Assembly (NCBI RefSeq): GCF_000143415.4
Contig: NW_003314386.1
Span: 266,211-302,006, forward strand
Direction: 5' to 3'
From: Selaginella moellendorffii
Taxonomy: Eukaryota; Streptophyta; Lycopodiopsida; Selaginellales; Selaginellaceae
DNA length: 35,796 nucleotides
In this document: positions 20,415 through 30,053 of the stretch, piece after piece
Layout of the letters: each line of letters starts with the position of its first letter
How positions within the stretch are numbered: position 1 is the first letter of the stretch
Position numbers and translations under genes: made by a program
The notes under the pieces: generated by a model
What the model saw: only the letters and a program-made list of their open reading frames with translations
Told to the model about the DNA's origin: nothing
Database searches by the model: none

Positions 20415-20987
20415 ATGAGATTTTCCAGCGTGATGATGGTTCTTGGAAACTCTAGCTCAGTGCACGTTCGCCGCAAAGAACGACCAAGCTTTTGTATAGC
20501 GCTGAAGAATCCGATCAAAACACACTCGAGTAAAGAACACAGGCAGGCAAATCGCGCGAGCAAAACTAGAACGGGGGGATTGATCTATGGGTGCTGTGTT
20601 GCTCGCAACTCTGGAGCAGTTCACCACGAACTTGGGAAAGTTGACATTCCTGTGGGCGACTGTGGTTCTCCTGGGGGGATTCGTGACCGCTATGGACAAA
20701 AACGACTTCTACTTCATCACAGTCCTGCTCGTCAGCTATGGTATCCGGAGCTTCCGCTTCCTCAACCTGACCAAAGGCTTCAAGAAACCAAAGGTGGTCT
20801 CCCGCATCCAGGCACTCTTCATCGTTCTCTTCGTACTCACCACCATCGTCCTGGTAATCCTCTGGGACGTCGGCCTCACCATCTTCGTGATCCTCCTGCT
20901 GGTGCTCAGCCTTCTCGCATTCGGGTACAGTGCTGGTTCCGAGCGCTCGTTCGTCCTCATCTACAACACGGCCCTGTACAACGCTGA
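20415..20987 (+). other. Overlapping upstream ORF, copy B
   Basis: A 190-codon frame begins MRFSSVMMVLGNSSSVHVRR in the ARM leader and overlaps the ARM start in the frame offset by one (its ATG is 172 bp upstream). Leader residues match those of copy A closely (GLIYGCCVARNSGAVHHELG at the overlap). It may regulate translation of the ARM gene or be a by-product of shared ancestry. Confidence 0.35.
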
Positions 20988-22482
20988 GATCTTTCTGGCT
21001 CTCCTCAACCTGGGAGCCTCGATCCACTGGCTACGACCACCGCACTACAAGTATCCAAAGTCGAACGAGTTCGTGGCAATGCTCTGCTTCTTCTCGATCG
21101 TTATCGCCGAATCGAGCTTGTTCTTGTGCAACCGAAGCTGCTGGCAGATCATATCAGTGAGGTACAAGCTGCGAAAGAAGAACAACAGGAACCGACCGAG
21201 ATTTATTCTGGAAACAAAGTTCAAATTCTTCGTTGCCGTGTACGAGACGACGCTGAGAGATGGAGCCATCAAGGGGCTGAGGATGAACTTGGTCGACTAC
21301 GTCGCGAACGAGTTCTTGGAATCGAGAGGCAACCGGGAGCTGAGGAAGAGCTTGCTGATGCTGGATGCGGTGTGCCACTCGGAAGAAGAAAATCAGAGAA
21401 AGCAAAGTGGGAAGCTCCTCTTGGCATTTAAGCGTGAAGTTGTGGAGCGGCTGTTCGAGTGCATGGGCCACAAGTACTATCTCACGTATAGGCGAACGGC
21501 GATTTCCCTAGTGGCCGAGATCTGCAAGGACGAGAACGCGTTCTTCGCTGTGGCACAAGTTGTCCAGGCCAGCGACACAGGCATCTCGCTTCTGGTGAAA
21601 GCGCTAGAGCCGGATACCAACAAGTCAGTGCTGGCGCTGCTAGGAAAGCTTGCGGCATTTGGAAAGATTGCCAATCCGAGTGTGATCCCGGACTTTGATT
21701 TTGCTCTAGGGGATACGCAAAAGAAGTGGAAGGATTCTCTCCGCCATACCTTCAATGGCGATGGAGATGATCCAGCCAGGGTCGATGTCGAGCCAGAGAT
21801 CCAGAGCTCCAGGCAGAAGATCGCAAAGAATTTGAGGACGCTACTAAGAAAGAATCACGACTTGACAAGGTACCTGGCGAATGCTCTCTTTTGTTCCTCC
21901 CAGGAGCTCCAGGAGCTAGCTCTAGACGCTCTCGCGGCATTGGTAGCCTATGATCCCAGCGATGGTGATCTTCTCCCTGGTTACAAGAGCGCCATCCATG
22001 GATTGTTCCATCTCGTCCGTGCCTGCGAAGCTGATCTGCGAGGAAGAAAATCGGCAGGGGTGCTGGATCTTCTCTGCCGCAAGAATCGCCAGTACCTTGA
22101 AACGCTGCTCGATGGAAGCGGCAGTAGCAGTGACGATGTTATAGCAGTTCTCATGAGCGCGCTCTCCTTTGGTTTGGACCATCACGATGGCGAGAGGAGC
22201 AAGCATGCAATGTCGATTCTGTGCAGCCTCCACGATCAGAAGCTATTGAGCGAGGAGCAGGAGAAAGCGCTGGACATTGCAAAGATCGTGGACATGGTGA
22301 CCACTATGACGAGCTCAAGACCAAGTGGCCATGGCTTGACTGGGGAGAGCTCGATCACCCAACCCATGGAAGGGATTGGTCTGGCATTAGAAGTAGCCGA
22401 GCTTTGGGTTTTAGCTGCTTGGCCATCACAATGCTCATCAGCTGTTCCGACGGCATCACGGATTCACAATCAACCAAGGTAA
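20587..22482 (+). CDS. Multi-pass membrane/ARM-repeat protein, copy B
   Basis: A 631-residue single-exon protein, closest to copy A. The N-terminal 190 residues hold hydrophobic segments (FLWATVVLLGGFV, FITVLLVSYGI, LFIVLFVLTTIVLVILW, VILLLVLSLLAFGYS, FVAMLCFFSIVIAESSLFL). Next comes a basic linker (YKLRKKNNRNRPRF), then a long helical ARM-like region (LVDYVANEFLESRGNRELRK, LVAEICKDENAFFAVAQVVQ, ALEPDTNKSVLALLGKLAAF, FCSSQELQELALDALAALVA). An acidic GDGDDPARVD loop lies near residue 395. It ends QPRstop exactly where the duplicated block ends (AGG TAA, against AGGTCGG in copy C), so the new stop comes from the junction. Subcellular site and function are unknown; a membrane anchor with a cytosolic scaffold domain is an inference. 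Confidence 0.82.
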   Translation: MGAVLLATLEQFTTNLGKLTFLWATVVLLGGFVTAMDKNDFYFITVLLVSYGIRSFRFLNLTKGFKKPKVVSRIQALFIVLFVLTTIVLVILWDVGLTIFVILLLVLSLLAFGYSAGSERSFVLIYNTALYNAEIFLALLNLGASIHWLRPPHYKYPKSNEFVAMLCFFSIVIAESSLFLCNRSCWQIISVRYKLRKKNNRNRPRFILETKFKFFVAVYETTLRDGAIKGLRMNLVDYVANEFLESRGNRELRKSLLMLDAVCHSEEENQRKQSGKLLLAFKREVVERLFECMGHKYYLTYRRTAISLVAEICKDENAFFAVAQVVQASDTGISLLVKALEPDTNKSVLALLGKLAAFGKIANPSVIPDFDFALGDTQKKWKDSLRHTFNGDGDDPARVDVEPEIQSSRQKIAKNLRTLLRKNHDLTRYLANALFCSSQELQELALDALAALVAYDPSDGDLLPGYKSAIHGLFHLVRACEADLRGRKSAGVLDLLCRKNRQYLETLLDGSGSSSDDVIAVLMSALSFGLDHHDGERSKHAMSILCSLHDQKLLSEEQEKALDIAKIVDMVTTMTSSRPSGHGLTGESSITQPMEGIGLALEVAELWVLAAWPSQCSSAVPTASRIHNQPR

Positions 22483-22756
22483 CGTACCCCTCTTTTCAAC
22501 TCAGAATTTGGGCTCCTCAAGATCCCGCACTTACCATGGTAAGAAACAAAGAACCATAGAAAACTTACTTTCTCGCAATCTCGTGCATTGCTTCAGAAGA
22601 GACCCACTAGTGCTCATAGTGGTGGAGGAATGAGAGTAAATCCCATTGGCATGATCTAGAAACATTCTTCGTTAGATGTTAAGACACCTTAGTCTTTCCA
22701 ATTGTCCGATTATTCTTGTGGTGTTCTGTGTGAGAGCTGCTTCTTCCTCCTTTCTT

Positions 22757-25087
22757 TCAATCGTCCAAGCTATCCATCAGCTCCGCCACTTCCGATTTGA
22801 GGTGAGTGTACTTTTGCTCGTGGGGAGCGAGGCGTGAATCGATCTCCTTGCTGCTCATCTTCCTCTCGTACAAATCCACCGTGAGATTCAGCTTCTGGAG
22901 AAGCCTCTCGTGCTTCTCTTTCTCTTTCGTGATCAAGGCCTCCACCTGTAATGATCCTCAATTAGCAAACAAACGAATGGAAAGAAAAAAAACGTACCTT
23001 TGAGTTGACACTTGACGAGCGTGAAGTTGCTTGCAACGCTTCGTGAATGGCTTTCACTTCCTTGGACAGCGTTGCATCTACTAGTTTTTTGCTGGCTTTG
23101 CAAGGAGCAACGTCGCCGGTACGGGCGAGGTCACGCAATGCTGCCTCGAGCTTCTCAGCCTCGAAGAGCCGTCGTTTCATGAGCTTTTGGAAGCGTTGCA
23201 GAAGATCAAGGACCTAGTCACAGCAGATATTTATCGGTCAGAAAAAGAAAAGAAAAGAGAGGACTCTTAGATATATGCTCACCTCCTCTTGCTGGAGACG
23301 AGCTTGGTAAGCGGCAGAGGACTTCGATATTGGAAAATCGAAGTGCAAGTACGCCATGCAAGCTAAGAAGAAGCAGAAGAAGCCGAAAATGAGCATCAGT
23401 GGTTCCGCAAGCATGGCCAGAGGATTAAATTTGTATTTGACCTGCAGGGATGATATCATTTTCTCAAGTTTTTCCGTCTGTGAAGACCTCATACCTGAAA
23501 CGGTACATTGTGCTCGGCGACAACATTTTTCTTCGTGAGGACGACGACTTTACGACCAACTGTATCTAAGTAGCTATGTTTCACCTGGAAAAAACAGCCA
23601 CCCTGTTAAACATCAACTAAACTGGAGCAAGTTATATACCTCCTGATGTTGCTCATCCAAAGCTAATGGTGCTTCCACACTGGGATCTCTTGATCCCTCG
23701 GGCAGAACAACCTGAAACCATTGCGTTAGCAGCTCAACATGAACAAAATAGTAAGTTTAAGTACCTTTGTTGTAATCTTCTCCACAACTACGTCGACAAG
23801 AGGACTACCGAAGGTAAAGTTAAGGTAGCGGCTTCCATCAGGAGCCAAAAACACAAAATCTTGGAGAGGGACACTGTATCCCAAAGTAAACTTCACTTGC
23901 CAGCCTCCAAAAAGCGGATATCTTGGCTCAAACTCAACTATCGTCTGCCAAGATCAAACAATCATACACTCGAAAACACGAGAGGAAAGAATTCGAAATA
24001 CTTACTCTTTTAGGCTCGTTCCTGACATGAGAAGTAGAAATGTTTCCAATCTCATCACGATAGTAGATCGAGTGTGCCCGTGGGGGCAAGATCGCGGCAA
24101 GATAGCGAAAGGCAGAAACACCATTTCCTTTAGCCTGATAATCTAGCCTGCAAAAGTTCAGTTAGTCCAATAATCACTGAGGAAAATGAATAATTTACAG
24201 ACTAACCTGGAAAATCCACCTTTCAGACGCGCTCCAGTATGCTTGAGGTGATAGTTCTCGGTAGCATACACGTTCCCCCAGTGCGAGATCTCGATCTCCT
24301 GCTCAAGTGTTTCCACTACTGCAAACGGCCGATTGTTCTCAAACTGGAGCGTCACAGGTGCTTGGCTGAGGGGCGAAACGTTCTCGTAAGGTCCATACTT
24401 GATCTCCTTGTCTCCCAACTTGGTCGGCTCCACTTTGGTATAGGACTCCACACGGCTGCCTGGAAGCTTGAAGAAAGTTGTCTGGAACTTCACCAGATAT
24501 GGAGAAAGCACGTATGCCGAGTCGTGGTATAGCACGAGCTGTGTCTCGGACTGACGAATCTCTCGTGGGAAGGGCGTCAGCGTATGTGTAAGCGCGTACT
24601 GGACATCGATGGTCGCTGCCTGGCCTTGCTCTAGAGATTTCTCTAGAGAGATTTCGAAGTAGACAGCATCGGAGCTCGGATCTTCCTTCTTCTCGACTTC
24701 TTTCACGGTTAGAGGCGCGGATTGTGTCCTCGACTTGCCTTTCACTGACACAGACGCGGCCGAGATATATGCGAGATGGTCGAATTGATCCTTGGAAAGC
24801 GCAAACAAGAACTTGGTCGCTGGATCGGATCCGGAATTTTCGATCTGGAAATGGAAGCGAGATTTACCAGGGATGACTGAGAATGAAATTACCTTGAAAG
24901 AAACGAGGGTTCTTGCCACTTGCGATGTCAGATCGACCTGCGAAACTCCCGATCAAAAGATTTCGAGAGAAATGCGGCAACATACCCGACGATCAAGCTT
25001 GGCGACCACTAAATCTTCAGCCAAGGCAGCGCCGGTGAGGATCCACAGTGCCAGGCAGCCGATCAGGCACAGCGACGAAGCCGCCAT
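22757..25087 (-). CDS. OST1: Ribophorin I / oligosaccharyltransferase subunit 1
   Basis: OST1 is the ribophorin I subunit of the ER oligosaccharyltransferase complex, which N-glycosylates nascent proteins. Ten exons join in frame on the minus strand: 25087-24986, 24937-24893, 24844-24207, 24147-24006, 23944-23765, 23711-23640, 23584-23495, 23441-23283, 23213-22998 and 22945-22757, giving 610 residues, the usual family length. Introns are 38-70 bp class, GT-AG. A signal peptide (MAASSLCLIGCLALWILTGA) is followed by the lumenal domain (VENSGSDP-like IENSGSDPATKF, YYRDEIGNISTSHVR, RYPLFGGW, RYLNFTFGSPL), one TM segment (LMLIFGFFCFFLACMAYLHF, residues about 437-456) and a charged cytosolic tail predicted to be helical. 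It converges with ARM copy B. Confidence 0.95.
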
Positions 25088-25089
25088 CA

Positions 25090-25121
25090 AAACCCTAGTG
25101 ACCTAAGCCCAAGAACCCTAA
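25090..25121 (-). promoter_or_regulatory. Telo-box motifs upstream of OST1
   Basis: AAACCCTA (25090-25097) and AACCCTAA (25114-25121) lie 2-35 bp upstream of the OST1 start codon. In plants such telo-boxes are common in promoters and leaders of genes linked to growth and translation. Position is seen directly; activity is inferred. Confidence 0.5.
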
Positions 25122-25167
25122 TTTCATTCACTGTAAGATATGTAAAAAATGGAACAATTCTCTAGCC

Positions 25168-25730
25168 CTAATTTTCGAGCAGCGATCCCGCCGAGAAGCC
25201 ATCATGCGCTGCCGCTGATCCGATCGGTGGCCTGTAGTTCTGGTGATTGATTTCTGGCGACGATGGCGCTGGGGGCGATAGATGCGAGGGGGATTTGCAG
25301 TGCTGCCCTAGGGCGATCGTCGTGGAGGCGTGCTGCATTCGCATACACACGATCTCGGCCTGGGATACCGCGAGCTGTGCCTGGAGCTGGGCAACTTGTT
25401 GCTGGAGCGCCGAGATTGCGCCTACGCAGCCATAGACAGGGTCCCGGATCCGCGAATTCGCCTCGTATACCATGCTGTTCACAGCGTCTGCCCGCTGGTA
25501 CACTGGAAGATCCTGGAGAGAGAGAAGGAGGAGCTCGATTGATCGATTCAAAGGGGCTTTCTTACCTGGAGCATCTTGTTCACATTGCTGGCGCCAAAGA
25601 CTTTGTGGACGTAGGCGAATTTCTGGGGCTCGTCCGGCGGGAAGAATGGGGCGAAGATGCAATCCTTGGCGCAGCGCCTCCTCAGAAGCTTGCAAGCGGC
25701 GCACGGCGACATCCCTCCAGCTCCTGGCAT
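25168..25730 (-). CDS. LOB-domain (LBD) transcription factor, class I
   Basis: A plant-specific nuclear DNA-binding protein of the LATERAL ORGAN BOUNDARIES family. Two exons (25730-25566 and 25512-25168) join in frame across a 53-bp GT-AG intron, giving 169 residues. The zinc-binding C block is CAACKLLRRRCAKDC (residues 10-24, CX2CX6CX3C). The GAS block runs from FAYVHKVFGASNV (about 38-50) through DPVYGCVG (79-86). A leucine-zipper-like LX6LX3LX6I follows (residues 91-109), which marks class I. The intron position just after NKMLQ is typical. The C-terminus is Ser/Pro/His-rich and variable. The start is the first ATG, giving the usual short N-terminus. It lies 80 bp upstream of OST1 on the same strand and diverges from a PPR gene. 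The subfamily cannot be settled by eye. Confidence 0.95.
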
Positions 25731-26039
25731 GATCAAACCCGGATCGATGACCGACTGGAGGGATTTCTTCTTTTCTTTGGCGAGATCAAGCAAAGGAGAG
25801 ATCTTCTCCGCGAGAATTCGTTGCTTGTTTGCGCTGTCTGGGAGCGAATGAATGAAGGGGGCATTAGGTATGTGATCTTCCCCATCACCGCGTGGACTTA
25901 ATTTGTAACCACCGATCGTGGCGGTCTCCGGAATTGGAAACTTGCGAGTAAATTTGCTCGTTATCGCAAGAACCCTAAAAAGCAGAGCCCGCTCTTTTTC
26001 AAAATATGGCGGGAAATTTAAAAGTTTCTTTTAGGGTTT
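25731..26039. promoter_or_regulatory. Divergent intergenic region, LBD/PPR, with telo-boxes
   Basis: 309 bp separate the LBD and PPR start codons. AACCCTAAA (25971-25979) and TTAGGGTTT (26031-26039) are telo-box type motifs in opposite orientations; the second directly abuts the PPR ATG. An out-of-frame ATG at 26006 precedes the PPR start. A shared bidirectional promoter is plausible. Confidence 0.5.
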
Positions 26040-27554
26040 ATGGGCGAGGGCCTCAAGGCGAGGCTGTTCGATGTCGTCAAGGCGTGTGGAATCTCCGGCA
26101 ATCTCTTCAAATGCCGCGAGGCGCATCGCGAGCTGCTGGCCACGGATTACTGCCGCGATCGATTCTTCGCGAATTTGCTTGTGGAGATGTATGGCAAGTG
26201 TGGATCCGTGGGCGAGGCGGCGGCGGTCTTCTCCACGATCGATCGCCCCAATGTCTTCTCCTGGAACATCCTCCTCTCGGCATTTGCCCGGAATGGTCAT
26301 CTGGAAGGGGCGCGGCGGACATTCGATGGCGCCACCGCCAGGAACGTGATCACCTGGAGCGAGATGATCACAGCCTACTGCTCCCATTCCAAGATCCACG
26401 AGGCGCTGGGGATGTTCCACCGGATCCCCCAGCGAAACATCGTCGCCTGGACAGCGATCCTCCAGGGATGTGCCAAAGCCGGGCGATTGGCCGATTCCGA
26501 GCGCGTCTTCTACTCGATCCCCCACAGCGAGTGCGATGTCATCACTCTCACGGCGATGTTCACGGCTTACGCGAGCGGCGGCCAGATCGATCGAGCGCGC
26601 GCCATGTTTGACGCGATCCCGATTCCGGAGAGGGATATCACGGCCTGGAACGCGATGATCCACGCTTACGTTCAGAATGGCATGGCGATGGAGGGCCAGG
26701 ATCTCTTCCACGCCATGCCCAAAAGGGATAGATTCTCTTGGAGCCTCATTGTGTCGGGATGCTCGCAATTAGATACCGTTAGGGCAACCGAATACTATGC
26801 CAAAATGCCACATCGTGACATAGTCTCTGGAAACGCGATACTTACCGCAAATGCCGAGTTAGGGCATGTGTTACTCGCAAGAGATACCTTTAACTCCATG
26901 CCCGCTAGAGACGATGTAACGTGGAATAGCATAATTACCACGTATGCCAAGTCTCGCCAAAGTCACACAGCAAAGTTACTGTTTAACAAAATGCCCTGTT
27001 GGCATGTTGTGTCGTGGAACTCGCTAATAACAGGATATACCCTGGAAGGGCATTTGCTGGACGCTCGCGAGCTCTTCGATATTCTGCCCGTCAAGGACGT
27101 GGCGGCGTGGTCGAATATCCTTCAAGGATACGCCCACGCCGGGCGATTCACCGAGGTTTTAGGGCTCTTCCGGGGGATGGATCTCGAGGGCACCGCGTCG
27201 GACGAGATCAGCTTCCTTGTAGTGCTCAGCGCTTGCGCCCACGCCGGCCTGATTGACGAGTGCTGGCGCTACTTCACATCGGTGGAGGAGGATCGGGGAT
27301 TGCGCCACACGCTGGAGCATTTCGGGTGTATGATCGATGTGCTTGGCAGAATGGGGCATCTGGACGACGCCGCGGAGCTCATCGCCGCCATGCCCTTCGT
27401 TCCTGGGGACATCGAGTGGACATCGCTGCTCAGCGCTTGCCGCGTCCACGGCGATGTTGATCTGGGAGCGCGATGTGCGGTCCAATCCTCGGATTGCGAT
27501 CCCGAGCAAGCGACGCCTTACGTGCTCCTCTCCAACGCCTTCTGCCCGGAGTGA
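26040..27554 (+). CDS. PPR protein, PLS-type, ends within E2
   Basis: A 504-residue, apparently intronless PPR protein. It opens with MGEGLKARLFDVVKACGISG and NLLVEMYGKCGSVGEA, a common start in lycophyte and moss PLS proteins. About ten S/L repeats follow (NVFSWNILLSAFARNGHLEG, NIVAWTAILQGCAKAGRLAD, HVVSWNSLITGYTLEGHLLD), then SFLVVLSACAHAGLIDECWR, HFGCMIDVLGRMGHLDDAAE and an E1 segment (IEWTSLLSACRVHG). It stops 5 residues after YVLLSN, so E2 and DYW are absent. Organelle RNA binding is the family role; no strong targeting peptide is obvious. Codon use changes between about 26760 and 27050 to AT-richer codons. It lies head to head with the LBD gene. Confidence 0.92.
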   Translation: MGEGLKARLFDVVKACGISGNLFKCREAHRELLATDYCRDRFFANLLVEMYGKCGSVGEAAAVFSTIDRPNVFSWNILLSAFARNGHLEGARRTFDGATARNVITWSEMITAYCSHSKIHEALGMFHRIPQRNIVAWTAILQGCAKAGRLADSERVFYSIPHSECDVITLTAMFTAYASGGQIDRARAMFDAIPIPERDITAWNAMIHAYVQNGMAMEGQDLFHAMPKRDRFSWSLIVSGCSQLDTVRATEYYAKMPHRDIVSGNAILTANAELGHVLLARDTFNSMPARDDVTWNSIITTYAKSRQSHTAKLLFNKMPCWHVVSWNSLITGYTLEGHLLDARELFDILPVKDVAAWSNILQGYAHAGRFTEVLGLFRGMDLEGTASDEISFLVVLSACAHAGLIDECWRYFTSVEEDRGLRHTLEHFGCMIDVLGRMGHLDDAAELIAAMPFVPGDIEWTSLLSACRVHGDVDLGARCAVQSSDCDPEQATPYVLLSNAFCPE

Positions 27555-27821
27555 TCCATCTATCCATCGATCGATCCCGGGAATATTCTCTGGAAGGGAT
27601 TGATCACGAGTGGGTTCTTGCTGGCAAGCCAAGAAAGGACGCACAGGAGAGAGAAAGAGGTCTAGGGTTTTTAGGTGTCTCTCTCTCGCGGCAGCTGGAT
27701 CCGGTGGCGCTAGGCGGCGATGCGGGGCTACATTGCGAGATCTCGGCATTGTGACGGGCGCTGGAGCGGGATTTCGCGAAATGCGAGCCGGATTCGTGAA
27801 ATGTGAGTCCAGGGAAGGGAA

Positions 27822-29961
27822 ATGGGAGGGAGCTCCCCGCACTGTGGAGCGCCTGGCAGGGAAGGGACGGCCTTCACCGGGCCATCGGGGAATTCTAGAG
27901 CAGGGAATGCGTCCAAGCGGTGGCTGCCCCAGAATGGAGGCGCTAGGAATGGCAATGCGTTCCAGCTCCAGCCTTCCCAGGTGGTCGTGAATGTTCGCGG
28001 TGGCGGCGCCGCTCATGGATTTTCCAAGGCGAGCAAGAGGGAGTGTGGGGAATGTTTTCCAGTGAAAGGCAAAGTTTTGGCTTCCAGGATTGTCATCACT
28101 GCGGTAGTGTTATGGCTGGTTTTCCAGTCGGTGCTGCTGTTAGAAGGGATCGTCACCAAGCGTTCCGAGATGAATCTTCCCGGTGGAGCTGACGATTTAC
28201 AGCAGAATTTTCTCAATGGTTCTAGAGTTGCCCGAACGCGTCCATCTGGCTTGGAGCAAAGAACTTTAGCTAATGACGAGCAAGGAGCCTCCGCAAAAAT
28301 TAACAGTTCTATTGCCAACTTTGAAGACTACGAAGAAAATCTGGAAGGAGAAGTGGCTGTGGAGCGAGATCTGCATGCGATTGAAGACGTGGAGAGAATA
28401 GAAGAGGAGGAGGTATACCATCAGTGTGATGCTCCTTTCATTGTTCTCATTCCTTCTTTCTCCTTTTTCATCAGCTGGATGAGAGAAAAGAACAAGCCCA
28501 AGCGACTTTTGAGGATGTGAACCGAGGCGTGAAAAGAGCCGAAAGGGAGAAGTTTGAGAATCACGAACGTGACGATGGGGAGCTTGAGCGCACTGGGCAG
28601 CCGCTATGCATTTACGAAACTTACGACGGAAACAGCGGCTGGGCTTCCCTCCATCAGAATTATCCTCTGTACCGTGGTCTTAGTCTGGTAAGCTCGTGTT
28701 GTGCTTGAAGTTCTCATCACCTCCACTTTGATGCAGTCACCGAGGGGAAGGAGACCAAGGGTCGACGACATTGATGCTGCATCACGCCTTGTGCTTTTAA
28801 ACGACACTTTCTACCGCGATAGCTTTTGCGATTTTGGTGGATTTCTCGCAATCGCTAACAGGATTGATCGAGTGCATAAGAACTCGTGGATTGGATTTCA
28901 ACCCTCGCTAGCTGCTACCGAAAGAGTAAGAAATTGCGGATTGACGGTGGATACGATCTTAAATTTTTCTTTCCTCAGGTTGCTCTGTCGCCAAAAGCTG
29001 AAAACTCTTTAGCCGATGCTGTGAGGGTCGGTATTCATGGCGATGCCGTTTATTTCTGGGCTGGCAAGTCGGAAGATTTCTGGACTTCTTGCGATGCAAG
29101 CAATGCTGGAAACTGCAGGTATGTGTCGAGACAAAGTTTGTCAAGGCCAACGGTGTTCATTCCAGGCGGATTTTCATGGAGACATTCAAGACAATGTTCG
29201 GCTTAAACAAAGACCAACTGGAGCTTCCAACGATGCCATCTGGTGTCTGGTCTAGCAAGCATTGCTGGGCTATGTCTACCTCATCTTTCGTGGAGTTCGT
29301 CATGTTTTCCCGGTCTGTTGCAGTTTGTTGCACATACTCCAACGAAATATCTTCTTAACTGGTTATCTTGTCTTAGGATGTTCGTGGACGCTCTCGATTC
29401 TCGGCTCTACATTGAACATCACGACCATGGAAACTGTCCTCTTGCAACCACACAACTGGAGGTATGGTACAACCTCGAATTCTTTTGGCTGTGAGTTCTA
29501 AATACTAAATCTCTTAGGCTCAACACTGCTACTGCCGTCTACTTGAGGTCCTGGTGAACGTTTGGGCGTATCACAGTGCCAGGAGACTCATCTACGTGGA
29601 TCCTGAGACGGGTATAATGATGGAGCAGAACGCTCTCGAGAGCCGACGCGGGCAGATGAAAGTCAAGTGGTTCAGCTTTAGCGTGCTCAAGGGAATGGAC
29701 GAAGACATGGCCGAGAAAGTTGACGACGAGCATCCTACGTACCGGTGGCTCTGGCCACACACGGGAGAAGTGTTCTGGCAGGGAATCTTGGAGAGGGAGA
29801 GGCAGGAGAGATACAACATGAAGTTGGAAAGGAAGCGCAGGAACAAGGAGAGGCTGGCTAGAATGCGCAGCCGCTACAAGCAGAAGTCTCTGGGCCGCTA
29901 TGTGAAGCCACCACCGGAAGAGACGGAGCAAGATCAAGCTGTGAATACTGCTGCTCGGTGA
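27822..29961 (+). CDS. Glycosyltransferase-family protein lacking the GT domain
   Basis: Related to plant 'glycosyltransferase family 1' proteins such as Arabidopsis At4g01210/At5g04480 (recalled, not searched). Seven exons join in frame: 27822-28412, 28475-28687, 28737-28925, 28979-29118, 29166-29312, 29377-29461 and 29518-29961, giving 602 residues. Residues 1-200 hold a basic/Gly-rich N-terminus and one TM anchor (VITAVVLWLVFQSVLLLEGI, about 89-108). Exon 2 starts the conserved C-terminal region: FEDVNRGVKRAEREKF, GELERTGQPLCIYE, LYRGLSL, KGRRP-like PRGRRPRVDDIDAASRL, RDSFCDFGGFLAIANRIDR, HKNSWIGFQ, HGDAVYFWAG, FVEFVMFSRMFVDALDSRLY, VLVNVWAYHSARRL and GRYVKPPPEE. Relatives are near 1,000 residues, with a GT-B catalytic region between anchor and C-terminal part; here only a 62-bp intron lies between them. 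A Golgi location is inferred from the type II anchor. Confidence 0.85.
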
Positions 29962-30053
29962 ACAGATTCTTGGGTGATTGTTTTGAGAGCCAGGAGAGCT
30001 CTTTCGACGCGAATTGTAGTATCAAGAGGTAAACTTTTTAGTGTACATATTCA

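Larger units (their letters stand above)
20112..22482 (+). repeat. Duplicated block copy B
   Basis: Same order as copies A and C: broken glycosyltransferase-family tail, spacer with leader ORF, ARM reading frame. The left junction is shared with A and absent from C. Homology to C at the right ends immediately after CAACCAAGGT near 22482, where copy C continues with coding sequence. A and B are inverted relative to each other. Confidence 0.88.

Noticed and set aside
26031-26768. 245-codon minus-strand ORF and 201-codon plus-strand ORF at 26006
   Set aside because: Both are shadow frames of the GC-rich PPR gene at 26040-27554 and show no motif.
27159-28016. 285-codon minus-strand ORF across the PPR end and glycosyltransferase start
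   Set aside because: Antisense to two real genes, low-complexity Pro/Arg composition, no domain.
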